Below are positions 17,301-25,098 of a stretch of DNA of 64,000 nt, one piece after another (positions within the stretch are counted from its first letter, which is position 1; each line of letters begins with the position of its first letter). The stretch comes from Nocardia suismassiliense (GTDB taxonomy: Bacteria > Actinomycetota > Actinomycetes > Mycobacteriales > Mycobacteriaceae): positions 1,626,429 through 1,690,428 of the forward strand of contig NZ_LT985361.1 of NCBI RefSeq assembly GCF_900269665.1, in the 5' to 3' direction. A program made the position numbers and the translations under genes. Under the pieces are notes generated by a model. It made no database searches and was not told the DNA's origin. It saw only the letters and a program-made list of their open reading frames with translations.

Positions 17301-19027
17301 GGTGTCACCAGTACCCGGTCGAAGGTGATCTCCTCGATGCGCCAGCTCGTCGCGCCCAGCGCGAACACATCACCGACCCGCGACTCGTAGACCATCTCCT
17401 CGTCGAGTTCGCCTACCCGCGAGGCCTTTTCACCCACCATGTAGACCGCGAAGAGGCCACGGTCCGGAATTGCGCCGCCGGAGGTCACCGCGAGCCGCTG
17501 CGCACCGGGGCGTCCGGTGAGCGTGCCCGCGTCCCGATCCCACACCAGTCGCGGTCGCAGCTCGGCGAACTCGTCCGAGGGATACCGTCCGGCCAGCAGG
17601 TCCAGCACCGACTCGTAGGCTGAGCGTGGCAGCGCCGCGTAACTGCCGGTGCCGCGGACGATGTCGAACCAGGCGTCGACGTCGATCGGTTCCAGCGCGC
17701 ACGCGGCCACGGTCTGCTGCGCCAGGATGTCCAGGGGGTGCGCCGGGATCTGGATCGACTCGATCTGCCCGGCGGTCATCCGCTGCGAGGCCACCGCGCA
17801 GTGGATGACATCGGTGCGGTGCTTCGGGAACAGCACGCCGCGCGAGATCTCGCCGACCTGATGCCCGGCCCGCCCGATCCGCTGCAATCCGCTCGCGACC
17901 GAGGGCGGCGCCTCCACCTGTACCACCAGATCGACGGCGCCCATATCGATCCCGAGTTCGAGGCTGCTGGTCGCGACGACGCAGCGCAGTCGCCCGCTCT
18001 TCAGATCGTCCTCGATGAGCGCGCGCTGCTCCTTGCTCACCGAGCCGTGGTGCGCCCTGGCGAGCAGCGGGCTAGCACCGTGCACCACCTCGGTCGACGC
18101 CCCGAGCTGGGCGGGCGGCTTGTGCTCGGTCTCCACCGGCTCGCCGAGCCGGGCCGCATAGGTTTCGTTGAGGCGCGCGGTCAGCCGCTCGGCCAGCCTG
18201 CGCGAATTCGCGAACACGATCGAGGACTGGTGTTCCAGCACCAGATCCACGATGGCCTCGTCCACGTGCGGCCAGATCGAGCCGGGCTGGTCGGAGTCGC
18301 CGGGTTCGGTCATGTCGGCCACCGGTACCCGGACGGACAGGTCGAAGGTCTTCGGCGCGGGCGGCGAGACGATGGTGATCGGGGCGTTGCCGACCAGGAA
18401 CCGGCCGACCTCGTCCGGCGGTCGCACGGTCGCCGACAAGCCGATCCGTTGCGCGGGTCGCTCGGTGAGCAGATCCATCCGGGCCAGCGACAGCGCCAGA
18501 TGCGCACCACGCTTGGAACCGGCGATCGCGTGCACCTCGTCCACGATCACCGTGCCCACATTGCGCAGCGTCTCCTTGGCCGCGGAGGTGAGCATGAGGA
18601 ACAGCGACTCGGGCGTGGTGATCAGAATGTCCGGCGGTGTGCGCTGCATCGTGCGGCGTTCGGACGTGCTGGTATCCCCGGACCGGACGCCCACGGTGAT
18701 CGCGGGCGGATCCAGCCCGAGCCGCTTCGCGGTTTGCGTCACACCCACCAGCGGCGCCCGCAGATTGCGCTCCACATCCACCGCGAGCGCCTTGAGCGGC
18801 GACACATACAGCACCGAGGTGCCTGCCCGCTCGGCCCTTTGCTCCCGAGTGGCCAGCTGATCGATCGCCCACAGGAACGCCGACAACGTCTTACCTGACC
18901 CGGTCGGCGCGATCACCAGGGTGTGCTCACCCGCCGCGATCGCCGCCCATGCACCCAGCTGAGCGGCCGTCGGCGCCGGGAACGCGCCGTCGAACCACTC
19001 TTGAGTAGCGGGGGAGAACTGAGCCAT
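14393..19027 (-). CDS. lhr: Lhr large helicase-related protein
   Basis: 1544 aa, a single-stranded-DNA-dependent 3'-5' helicase of superfamily 2 used in DNA repair. The motifs are intact: APTGSGKTLSAF (Walker A), VDEVHAI (DEAH-type box), LSATVRPP (motif III), HGSVSKEQRALIEDDLKSG, ATSSLELGIDMG and QRIGRAGHQ (motif VI). The winged-helix, Lhr-core and long C-terminal extension found in actinobacterial full-length Lhr follow; mycobacterial Lhr is about 1510 residues. ATG 19027 is preferred: the product starts MAQFSPATQEWFDGAF, as in homologs, whereas the 19150 start adds 41 alien residues. It is transcribed with nei and diverges from the histidine phosphatase gene. Confidence 0.97.
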   Translation of the reverse strand: MAQFSPATQEWFDGAFPAPTAAQLGAWAAIAAGEHTLVIAPTGSGKTLSAFLWAIDQLATREQRAERAGTSVLYVSPLKALAVDVERNLRAPLVGVTQTAKRLGLDPPAITVGVRSGDTSTSERRTMQRTPPDILITTPESLFLMLTSAAKETLRNVGTVIVDEVHAIAGSKRGAHLALSLARMDLLTERPAQRIGLSATVRPPDEVGRFLVGNAPITIVSPPAPKTFDLSVRVPVADMTEPGDSDQPGSIWPHVDEAIVDLVLEHQSSIVFANSRRLAERLTARLNETYAARLGEPVETEHKPPAQLGASTEVVHGASPLLARAHHGSVSKEQRALIEDDLKSGRLRCVVATSSLELGIDMGAVDLVVQVEAPPSVASGLQRIGRAGHQVGEISRGVLFPKHRTDVIHCAVASQRMTAGQIESIQIPAHPLDILAQQTVAACALEPIDVDAWFDIVRGTGSYAALPRSAYESVLDLLAGRYPSDEFAELRPRLVWDRDAGTLTGRPGAQRLAVTSGGAIPDRGLFAVYMVGEKASRVGELDEEMVYESRVGDVFALGATSWRIEEITFDRVLVTPAFGQPGRLPFWHGDGLGRPAELGGALGEFVRKVGQHPENLDKLTAAAGLDAFATANLGALLDEQRTATGHLPTDKTLVVERFRDELGDWRLVLHSPYGLPVHAPWALAVGARLRERFGVDAAPNASDDGIVVRLPDTTDDPPGAELFVFEPDEIDDIVTEQVGGSSLFASRFRECAARALLLPRRDPGKRAPLWQQRQRSAQLLDVARKFPDFPILLETVRECLRDVYDLPSLRDLLSRVARRQLRLVEVETATPSPFANALLFDYIGQFMYDGDSPLAERRAAALSLDSSLLAELLGRVELRELLDAAVLEQTERELQRLTPERHARDAEGLADLLRLLGPLTADEAAERCTDDPAPWFAELVKARRALEVSFANRRWWVAVEDASRLRDALGVPLPIGTPAAFIEPVADPLGDLVGRFARTHGPFSTEAVAARFGLGTAVVATALHRLITEKRIVEGEFTPGAAGSEWCDAQVLRRLRRRSLAAARHEVEPVSTATFGRFLPSWQHIGTGELRGVDGVATVVEQLAGVPIPASAWESLVLPARVRDYSPAMLDELMATGEVIWSGHGSITAKDGWVALHLTDQAPFTLAPPDDIELSEVQLRLLTALGASLVPWTPPAESPEPIPLDPPSSGAAAMEDTASVRKPASNPKLAPVPQGGGAYFFRQLSDASGLLDDTQVASALWELVWAGMVSGDTFAPVRAMLSGTTRTSTAHRTPRRAPRGRAYLPRPSMPTRSGPPAVAGRWSLLPERVSDNTVRAHATADMLLERYGVLTRGSVQNEGVPGGFALMYRVLTEFEDRGRCRRGYFIDSLGGAQFSTTDVVDRLRSFDNERSRPGDTRPQTGKALALAATDPANPYGAALSWPKGDGDGGHRPGRKAGALVVLVDGDLVLYLERGGKTLLTFTEDPNARQSAAQALADLVHTRRVDSLVIDRVDGETVHGNTFAGFLSEAGFSATPRGLRLRSRP

Positions 19028-19155
19028 GGCTTCAGTGTGCACCGAGGCACCGACAAGCAAGCCAGGGTCGCCGATGGCGAGGCGACCTGGGCCGAACGAC
19101 ACTCCAATCTGGCGTGAATTCCTGGAGAGGCGGAACAGCCGTATGCGCATAGCCG

Positions 19156-19161
19156 TACGCT
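19156..19161 (+). promoter_or_regulatory. -10 box TACGCT of the histidine phosphatase gene
   Basis: TACGCT with a 6-nt spacer to GTG 19168, which has no Shine-Dalgarno. Confidence 0.4.
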
Positions 19162-19167
19162 TCGTGC

Positions 19168-19713
19168 GTGCAAAAGGTGCTCAGACTCGACCTTGTCAGT
19201 CATGGCATGACCGAGGCGATGCGGAAGGCACGTTTTCCAGTCGACGAATCGCTGACCGAAGCCGGCCGCCGGGCTATCAAAGGGTGCACTCCGCTTGCCG
19301 CGCCGCGGGTGCTCACCGGACCCGAGCGCCGGACGGTCGAGACGGCGGCGCTGTTAGGGCTGCCCGGCGATGAGGACACCCGACTACGCGACCTCGATGC
19401 GGGGGCGTGGCGCGGCGGGGCGCTGATGTCGGTGCCCCAGGACGAGCTCTACGCGTGGCTCACCGACCCGATGTTCCGCGGCCACGGCGGTGAATCCGTG
19501 GTGGACGTGATCGAGCGGACCAGGTATTGGATGGCCGAGATCGCGTCGGAGGGGGAGTCCACCATCGCCGTCACCCACCCCGCGGTCATTCGCGCGGCTC
19601 TGCTGGTGACCCTGGACGCACCACCGAAATCCTTCTGGCGGATCGACATCCCACCGGGCAGCGTCACCCGACTGCACTATCGCGGCGAATGGACCCTGCA
19701 CTTCACGGCGTGA
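19168..19713 (+). CDS. Histidine phosphatase superfamily (phosphoglycerate-mutase-like) protein
   Basis: 181 aa. The usual RHG catalytic motif is SHG here (LVSHGMTEAMRKARFP), keeping the nucleophilic His but losing the Arg. GPERRTVETAALLG gives the second Arg, and THPAVIRAALL the second His. The fold is therefore intact, but the Arg-to-Ser change in the first motif may alter phosphate binding. The substrate is unknown. The GTG start at 19168 follows a TACGCT box. Its 3' end overlaps the convergent TetR gene by 11 bp. Confidence 0.85.
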   Translation: MQKVLRLDLVSHGMTEAMRKARFPVDESLTEAGRRAIKGCTPLAAPRVLTGPERRTVETAALLGLPGDEDTRLRDLDAGAWRGGALMSVPQDELYAWLTDPMFRGHGGESVVDVIERTRYWMAEIASEGESTIAVTHPAVIRAALLVTLDAPPKSFWRIDIPPGSVTRLHYRGEWTLHFTA

Positions 19714-20329
19714 CCGCGCTCTTCGCGGCGAGCGGTCCCGCGCCGAGCGTGACGAGCAGCCGGACGGCATCGGTGATCAATCTGGCCGGAATCGACGGAT
19801 CGATGGCGCGCTGCATACCGAGGCCGATGCCCATGCTGAGAATCCCGGTCGCGGCATCCTCGGCGGGCACCGGCAGTTCGATCCCCACCGTGTCGGCCAG
19901 TGTCTGCACCTGTACCGCCACCGCGCCGCGCACCATGCCGAGGCTCGACACCAGCGCCGCCTGCAACGCGGGATCGTCGCGGGAGACGGTCGCGAACTCG
20001 AATTCGAGCATGGTCCAGCCGACATCGCCGACGGTCCGCTCGGCCCACTCCTGAAACCGCTCGAGCTGTTCCTCGAAGCTGTCACCCGCCGCGAGCAGAT
20101 CGGTCACCTCGGCGAATTTGGTCGCGTGGATGAGTTCGATCACCTCGAGGCCGAGCTCCTTCTTGGTGCGGAAGTTCGAGTAGACCGCGCCCTTGGAGTA
20201 GCCGGCCTCCTCGGCCACCCGCTCCAAACTGGTGCTCGCGTAGCCGTCGGCCAGGAAGAGGTCGCGTGCCGTGGCGATCAGGTCAGCGCGGGTGCGGGCC
20301 TGGCTCTCGGACCGGGTCAGACGTGCCAT
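19703..20329 (-). CDS. TetR-family transcriptional regulator
   Basis: 208 aa. The helix-turn-helix is YASTSLERVAEEAGYSKGAVYSNFRTKKELG (split here only for description; residues ~30-60), followed by an all-helical ligand domain. It corresponds by position to Rv3295, next to lhr in M. tuberculosis. It is divergent from the patatin-SDR operon across a 68-bp gap with a dyad, so it probably represses both itself and those lipid-acting enzymes. TAGAAT sits 6 nt before ATG 20329 with no Shine-Dalgarno. Confidence 0.93.
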   Translation of the reverse strand: MARLTRSESQARTRADLIATARDLFLADGYASTSLERVAEEAGYSKGAVYSNFRTKKELGLEVIELIHATKFAEVTDLLAAGDSFEEQLERFQEWAERTVGDVGWTMLEFEFATVSRDDPALQAALVSSLGMVRGAVAVQVQTLADTVGIELPVPAEDAATGILSMGIGLGMQRAIDPSIPARLITDAVRLLVTLGAGPLAAKSAVTP

Positions 20330-20335
20330 GCCGTA

Positions 20336-20341
20336 ATTCTA
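20336..20341 (-). promoter_or_regulatory. -10 box TAGAAT of the tetR gene
   Basis: Close to the TATAAT consensus; minus strand, 6-nt spacer to ATG 20329. Confidence 0.5.
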
Positions 20342-20359
20342 CGTACCGTCGGATTTCGG

Positions 20360-20372
20360 ATACCGCGGGTAT
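20360..20372. promoter_or_regulatory. Dyad ATACC-GCG-GGTAT, candidate TetR operator
   Basis: Imperfect only at the 3-bp centre. It lies between the two opposing -10 boxes, where it could block both promoters. Confidence 0.5.
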
Positions 20373-20383
20373 TTGAGTTCTGC

Positions 20384-20389
20384 TAGTGT
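20384..20389 (+). promoter_or_regulatory. -10 box TAGTGT of the patatin gene
   Basis: 8-nt spacer to ATG 20398; no Shine-Dalgarno fits in the space. Confidence 0.4.
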
Positions 20390-20397
20390 CTAGAACC

Positions 20398-21345
20398 ATG
20401 GGTAACAACAACGGGTCGCAACGCCGCGGCCTGGCCATCGGTTGCGGTGGCACGCTCGGCGCCGCCTGGATCGTCGCGGCGCTGGCCGCGGTGCGAGACG
20501 CGCTCGACTGGGATCCCCGCGAGGCCGATGTGCTGATCGGGACCTCCGCGGGTGCGGAGTACGTAACCATGCTCGGCAGCGGCGTTTCGGTGGACGAGCT
20601 GGTCGCCATGCAAGAGGGCACCTCCACGAATCCGATCCTGTTGGCGCACATGCGGTCAGGCCCCGGGCGGTTTCCGCCGATTCCGCGCCTTCGGCTCGGT
20701 TCGGTACGACTTCCACTGCGCCGCACCGACTCCGGGCAAGCACTGCTCACCGCGGGTAGCGGACTGATGCCGGTCGGCGGGGGTGACGCGAGCTGGTTGC
20801 AGCAGCTCGCCGAGCGGCTGAATCCCGGTCGTTCCTGGGTGCAGCATCCGGCGACCTGGTTGGTGAGCATGGATTACGCGACGGGAGAACGGGTTCCGTT
20901 CGGGGCGCCCGACGCACCGGCCGCGCCGCTCGAAGCGGCGTTGCGCGCTTCGTGGGCGGTACCCGGCTGGTTGCCGCCGGTACCCATCGCCGGACGCCGC
21001 TTCATCGACGGTGGCGCGGGTTCGACGGCCTCGGTGGACCTGTTGATTCCGCAGCAGCTGGACGAGGTCGTCGTGCTCGCCCCCATGGCCTCGACCGGGA
21101 AACTTCCCGCGACCAGTGCCGGGCACTTCTTCGAACGGCAGCTGCGAAACCGGATGAGCGCCAAGCTCGATGCCGAGATCGCCCAGCTGCAAGCGAGCGG
21201 AACCAAGGTTCTGCGCCTCGACGCCACCGCCGACGATCTCGCGGTGATGGGCCCCAACTTCATGGACGCCCGCCGCCGCATCGACACCTTCCAGCACACC
21301 CTGCGCCGCACCCGCCGCACGCTCGAGCAAGGAGCCTTCGCATGA
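20398..21345 (+). CDS. Patatin-like phospholipase / acyl hydrolase
   Basis: 315 aa. Oxyanion loop GCGGTLGAAW (about residues 15-24), nucleophile elbow GTSAG with Ser50, and the dyad Asp in FIDGGAGS near residue 200. The family hydrolyses acyl esters of phospholipids or other lipids. There is no signal peptide or membrane segment, so it acts in the cytosol or at the inner membrane face. ATG 20398 is preferred to in-frame GTG 20386, which lies inside the -10 region. The next gene starts within its stop codon (ATGA), giving a coupled patatin-SDR operon controlled by the divergent TetR. Confidence 0.9.
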   Translation: MGNNNGSQRRGLAIGCGGTLGAAWIVAALAAVRDALDWDPREADVLIGTSAGAEYVTMLGSGVSVDELVAMQEGTSTNPILLAHMRSGPGRFPPIPRLRLGSVRLPLRRTDSGQALLTAGSGLMPVGGGDASWLQQLAERLNPGRSWVQHPATWLVSMDYATGERVPFGAPDAPAAPLEAALRASWAVPGWLPPVPIAGRRFIDGGAGSTASVDLLIPQQLDEVVVLAPMASTGKLPATSAGHFFERQLRNRMSAKLDAEIAQLQASGTKVLRLDATADDLAVMGPNFMDARRRIDTFQHTLRRTRRTLEQGAFA

Positions 21346-22178
21346 GAATTCTCGGTCACGGTTACCCCGACTTCGATCTGAAGGGCGCCCGCGTCCTCAT
21401 CACCGGCGCCGGCCGCGGCATCGGTCAGTCCACCGCGGAACTGTTCGCGGCCAAGGGATCCGAGGTGGTGATCGCCGACGTCGACACCGTCGCCGCCGAA
21501 ACCGCCGCGGCCGCGATCGACGCGCAGGCGTACGAGCTCGACGTGCGCTCACGCGGCCAGTGGGACAAGGTGATCGCCGACCTCGGTCGCGTCGACATCC
21601 TGGTCAACAATGCCGGAGTCATGCCGGCCGGCCCGTTCCTCGACGAGCCGGATGTGGTCGGCCAGGCCACGATGGACATCAATGTCTGGGGTCTCATCCA
21701 CGGCATGCGCGCCGTCGCCCCCGGCATGATCGAGCGCGGCCACGGCCACATCGTCAACGTGGCCTCGCTGGCAGGCAAGATCCCCGTCGCGGGCCTCGCC
21801 GTCTACAACGCGAGCAAGTTCGCCGCCGTAGGCCTTTCCGCCGCAACACGTTTGGAGTTCGCCCCGCAGGGCGTCAGCGTCAGCTGCGTCCTGCCGTCGG
21901 CCGTGCGCACCCGCCTCTCCTCCGGCCTCACTCTCGGCCACGGCATGCCCACCGTCGACCCCGAAGACGTCGCCGCCGCCATCGCCCGCACCGTCACCAC
22001 CCGCAAGGCCGAAGTAGCCGTCCCCAACTACCTCGCCCCCATCGACCTGGCCCTGGCCGCCGCCCCCGAACGCGCCGTCCGCCTCGTCCGCCGCCTCTTC
22101 GACGGCGACCGCGCCCTGCACCCCGCCGACGAAAAGACCCGCGCCGCATACGAAGACCAGGTCCGCTCCATCAGCTGA
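21342..22178 (+). CDS. Short-chain dehydrogenase/reductase
   Basis: 278 aa classical SDR. LITGAGRGIGQS is the NAD(P)-binding motif, NNAGVMP the structural motif, and the catalytic residues are Ser in VNVASLAGK and Tyr-Lys in YNASK. The ADVDT acidic residue after the second strand favours NAD over NADP. SDRs of this mycobacterial-type subgroup reduce or oxidise steroid or fatty alcohols, ketones or ketoesters; the true substrate is not evident. CAAGGAGCC precedes ATG 21342, and the start overlaps the patatin stop codon, implying that the two enzymes act in one pathway, possibly release and reduction of a lipid product. Confidence 0.92.
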   Translation: MRILGHGYPDFDLKGARVLITGAGRGIGQSTAELFAAKGSEVVIADVDTVAAETAAAAIDAQAYELDVRSRGQWDKVIADLGRVDILVNNAGVMPAGPFLDEPDVVGQATMDINVWGLIHGMRAVAPGMIERGHGHIVNVASLAGKIPVAGLAVYNASKFAAVGLSAATRLEFAPQGVSVSCVLPSAVRTRLSSGLTLGHGMPTVDPEDVAAAIARTVTTRKAEVAVPNYLAPIDLALAAAPERAVRLVRRLFDGDRALHPADEKTRAAYEDQVRSIS

Positions 22179-22197
22179 CCCCGACGCCGCACGTAAA

Positions 22198-22225
22198 GTG
22201 GACCCGGAGTGCAACTCCGGGCCAC
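22198..22225. terminator. Hairpin between convergent SDR and orphan gene
   Basis: GTGG-A-CCCGGAGT / ACTCCGGG-CCAC, a 12-bp stem with one bulged A and a 3-nt loop. It lies 20 bp after the SDR stop codon and has no U-run, as is usual in high-GC actinomycetes. Confidence 0.7.
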
Positions 22226-22239
22226 CCATCATCCCTGAT

Positions 22240-23073
22240 TCAGTCGCCGTCTTTCGCCGCCGTCTCAGCAGCTCGCTTCCGTTGCCATTCTTCGAATCCC
22301 GCGATGTAGGCGCGGTGTTCCTCGGCGACCGGCCCGCTGGGCGGGATGCGGTACCACCACCAGTTCAATCCGTCTTTGACGCGCCCTCCTTTCCAGGCGA
22401 CCCAGCGGTCGGTGTTGTCCACGGTGAACGAGGTGTAGAGGCGATCGTATTCGGCGAGCCAACTATCCACTGCCGGACGAATGCCGTCGCTCAACTCCGG
22501 CAGCAGGCTTTCGATTGCGTCACGGAATCCGAGCAGGTAGGTGAGGTCACCGATCTTCCTGGCGTTCCATGCGTCCAGTGAGCGGGTGGCGTTGATCTCC
22601 ATGTCCAGGACGCCGCTCGCCCACGGCAGCAGCAGCCAATCGAACGATCGTGCCGGGAAACTGGGGCGCTCATATTCGAGCGATTCCAGTTCGCGCAGGG
22701 TCTCGTCGCTGACCGTGCTGAAAGCGTCGAAACCGGGAAGGCCGCCCGCGATAATTGCAAAGGGAGGACCGACAGGCAGAGCCTCCCGGACGACGAGTCC
22801 TGCAATCGCTCCGTCGCGATTGTTGACGTACTTGCCGTGCCGAACCGGAAGGTTGAAAATCGACAGGACCTCGCAGATCTCGGCGTACTCTTCCGGCGTG
22901 ATCGGTATGCGACCCTGCACGAGTCCGGCCACGAGCCCCTCTGTAAGCAGGCCCCATTCGCCTCCCATGAGGAACTCACGATCCCACTTTTGGTGATGGG
23001 CAGGCCTTCGATCGGACAGGCGATCCAACAGGTCAGCGAGTCGATCATGCAATTCCATCTCTTTTCGGGCCAC
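22240..23073 (-). CDS. Unassigned 277-aa protein, possibly immunity-type
   Basis: Soluble protein, no signal peptide or membrane segment, rich in Trp near the C-terminus (DGLNWWWYRIPPSG). The N-terminal ~70 residues contain ELHDRLADLLDRLS, WGLLTEGLVAGLV and IPITPEEYAEICEVLSIF. This pattern resembles small MafI/CdiI-type immunity proteins, where an acidic helical bundle includes a W-x-L-A-L-E segment and IPITxEEY; this is a low-confidence visual match. GGAAGGA lies 8 nt before GTG 23073. Codon use is less GC-extreme than in neighbours, and the gene is solitary between two terminators, both compatible with recent acquisition. No toxin gene is in the window. Function unknown. Confidence 0.6.
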   Translation of the reverse strand: MARKEMELHDRLADLLDRLSDRRPAHHQKWDREFLMGGEWGLLTEGLVAGLVQGRIPITPEEYAEICEVLSIFNLPVRHGKYVNNRDGAIAGLVVREALPVGPPFAIIAGGLPGFDAFSTVSDETLRELESLEYERPSFPARSFDWLLLPWASGVLDMEINATRSLDAWNARKIGDLTYLLGFRDAIESLLPELSDGIRPAVDSWLAEYDRLYTSFTVDNTDRWVAWKGGRVKDGLNWWWYRIPPSGPVAEEHRAYIAGFEEWQRKRAAETAAKDGD

Positions 23074-23208
23074 CGTGAAGTCCTTCCTCGACGCGCCAAA
23101 TCTTCGTACGCTCTTGCCAGACCGGCTCGAAAATCTGGATTTGTGAACCCGAGTCGGAACTCGGTGGAACCCGCAGGTCGTGGCGAAAAATCAGCCCGCA
23201 CAACGACT

Positions 23209-23240
23209 GTGGGCCCCGCCTCGGGGGAGGCGGGGCCCAC
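23209..23240 (-). terminator. Strong GC hairpin downstream of the lipase gene
   Basis: A perfect 14-bp stem (23209-23222 with 23227-23240) and a GGGG loop. It lies 17 bp after the lipase stop codon and insulates the downstream orphan gene. Confidence 0.85.
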
Positions 23241-23256
23241 AATCGCTAGTAATGGG

Positions 23257-24444
23257 TCAGCAGCTGGTGGGGGCCGGGTCGCCGCGGAAGCGGGCTTCCA
23301 CGTAGTTCCAGGCGTCGGCGAAACCGGCGACGGCCGTGGTCATGTGTTCGGCGATCTCGTAGGTGTGGAAATCGACGGGGGCGCCGGCTTTGCAGTAGCG
23401 GTCGGCGACTTCGGCGACGGGTGGGTAGAAGGTTAGTTCGTCGAAGCGGCCCTGCCAGAGGAAGGTGGGCACGGTGGGGATGCCGTCGAAGTGACGCAAG
23501 CTGTTCTCGCGCAGTACTTCTCGGGCTACCGGGCTGTCCATCAGGCTCTTCGACGCGGCCATCTGTTCGGCGTTGCGGAAGGCGCCGTGGAAGAGCAGGA
23601 ACCGGCGGCACGCGTCGTGGGTGAATTCGCGGAACCAGAGGCCGTTTTCGTTGAGTTGGTCCGAGATCGGCAGCTTCTCTGGGTATTCCCGCTCGAGGCC
23701 CATGGCGGCGGCGAAGGCCAAGCCGAAGCCGGGGTGCGGGGCGAAGCCGAGCGACAGCGCCATCTCCTCGAGGTCGGCGGGGATACCGCCTGCGACAGCG
23801 GCCGCCAGCTTCAAATCGGGGGCGTAGGTGGGCTGTAGTGCGGCGGCCCAGGCGGTGGCCATGCCGCCGCCCGAGTAACCAGCCAGCGCGACCGGTGAAT
23901 CGCCGAGACCGAGCTCGGCCACCTTCTGCACGGCCCGGACGCTGTCCAGCGTCATCATGCCGCTGAGCCTGGCCGCACCGTAGGCGGAGGTGGGGCCGAG
24001 GTAGTCGGGCAGCGACACCGCCCAGCCGCGACCGATCGGCAGCATGGCGCCGACGGCGTCCTGGAGTTCGCCGTTGAACAGTGACCGCGACGGGTTGCAC
24101 TGGGTGCCAAGGGAATTGATCAGCGCCTGGTAGGAGACGAGCGGCGGGTTCTTGACGCCGTTCGGCAGCAGGACGGTGGTGACTCCCATGACCGGCTTGT
24201 TCATCGAGTTGGTGGACCGGAACGCGACCTGCCATCCCGTGGTGCCCACGTACGGGCCGGTGTCGATCTTGCGGACGCGGACGACGTCGCCCGGTCGCAG
24301 CGCCGCCAGCTCGGCCGGCGGGGTATAGAACACATCCGGATCCGGTGTGGGATAGAGCGGTTGGGCGTTGACGGGTAGGCCGAGCAGGCCGACCGAGACG
24401 ACGCTCAACAACAGGATCGCGATCCTGAACGGGACTCTGTGCAC
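23257..24444 (-). CDS. Secreted lipase, LIP family alpha/beta hydrolase
   Basis: 395 aa. The N-terminal FRIAILLLSVVSVGLLGLPVNAQ is a signal peptide. The catalytic elbow is AGYSGGGMA (GXSXG); candidate acid in GRFDELTF and His in IAEHMTT. Two cysteines, TQCNPS and DACRR, plus YCKAG and the terminal Cys suggest disulfides after export. This family covers secretory lipases and mycobacterial/nocardial esterases that release fatty acids from triglycerides. GTG 24444 is chosen because GAAGGAAAA precedes it and the signal peptide begins there; the ORF extends 54 codons further upstream with no export signal. Confidence 0.88.
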   Translation of the reverse strand: MHRVPFRIAILLLSVVSVGLLGLPVNAQPLYPTPDPDVFYTPPAELAALRPGDVVRVRKIDTGPYVGTTGWQVAFRSTNSMNKPVMGVTTVLLPNGVKNPPLVSYQALINSLGTQCNPSRSLFNGELQDAVGAMLPIGRGWAVSLPDYLGPTSAYGAARLSGMMTLDSVRAVQKVAELGLGDSPVALAGYSGGGMATAWAAALQPTYAPDLKLAAAVAGGIPADLEEMALSLGFAPHPGFGLAFAAAMGLEREYPEKLPISDQLNENGLWFREFTHDACRRFLLFHGAFRNAEQMAASKSLMDSPVAREVLRENSLRHFDGIPTVPTFLWQGRFDELTFYPPVAEVADRYCKAGAPVDFHTYEIAEHMTTAVAGFADAWNYVEARFRGDPAPTSC

Positions 24445-25098
24445 GGTTTTCCTTCGAATTCTCGGCCGTGACCGACTCGCCGACCCCGACAACGCCTCGG
24501 CAACTCGGACGGACCACCACTGCAAGGGAAAGCGCGGCGAACGTCGTCGTTCGCCAGGCCGACGGATAGCAATAACCCACAGCCGAACCGAAGGTCGGAC
24601 CGGCACACCACCTTTCGGCTCAACGACTACAGGCGGCCGCGGTCGGCGGCACCATCCGCAGCGAACGTAGCGCTAAGCATGCCGTCGCGCGCAACCGGGT
24701 CCGGCATATTGGACAATTCACAACGCGCTACCTGTGCATTTGACCAAGGTCACTGCCGACCGCAAGCGCTGAACCGCCTGTAATAGCAGGTCGCTCTCGC
24801 CACTCGGTCCCGGCCCGTACCGCACGGTCCGTCGAGTGGGACATCACGGAGCCGCCACTCGATGTTTGCCGCCGCCTGGTCCCGTTCGCCGGAACGCTGC
24901 GATTCGGCGTCCGGTGGTGGAGGTCACAGCAAACCTCACATCGTGCATAGTGTGTGCCCATTCACACGCAGTGAAATTGCGCAGTCTGCTCAACTTTATC
25001 GACGCCTATTGTTCATTTCGCGCTTCGAAGGCAGGCTATCGGCATCAAGTGCTCAACTAGGAAGGCGCCCGATCGGCGCCGACCGGACGGGTGGATGT
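24445..25098. other. 654-bp non-coding gap between lipase and indolepyruvate oxidoreductase genes
   Basis: No credible gene; open frames here lack codon bias and ribosome sites. It holds a CRP/GlxR-like site (24951-24966), a nearby imperfect repeat AGGTCACAGCAAACCTCACA, and a small stem GGCGCC-N5-GGCGCC at 25064-25080 just before the oxidoreductase start. Confidence 0.6.
24951..24966. promoter_or_regulatory. CRP/GlxR-like site TGTGT-N6-TCACA
   Basis: Nine of ten positions match TGTGA-N6-TCACA, the site of cAMP receptor proteins (GlxR/Rv3676 class). Centred about 140 bp upstream of the oxidoreductase ATG. Confidence 0.5.

Noticed and set aside
15017..17623. 868-codon plus-strand frame
   Set aside because: Shadow of lhr; Arg/Gly/His-rich composition without motifs.
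24728..24961. 77-codon minus-strand frame in the large gap
   Set aside because: No ribosome site, poor codon bias and no similarity pattern.
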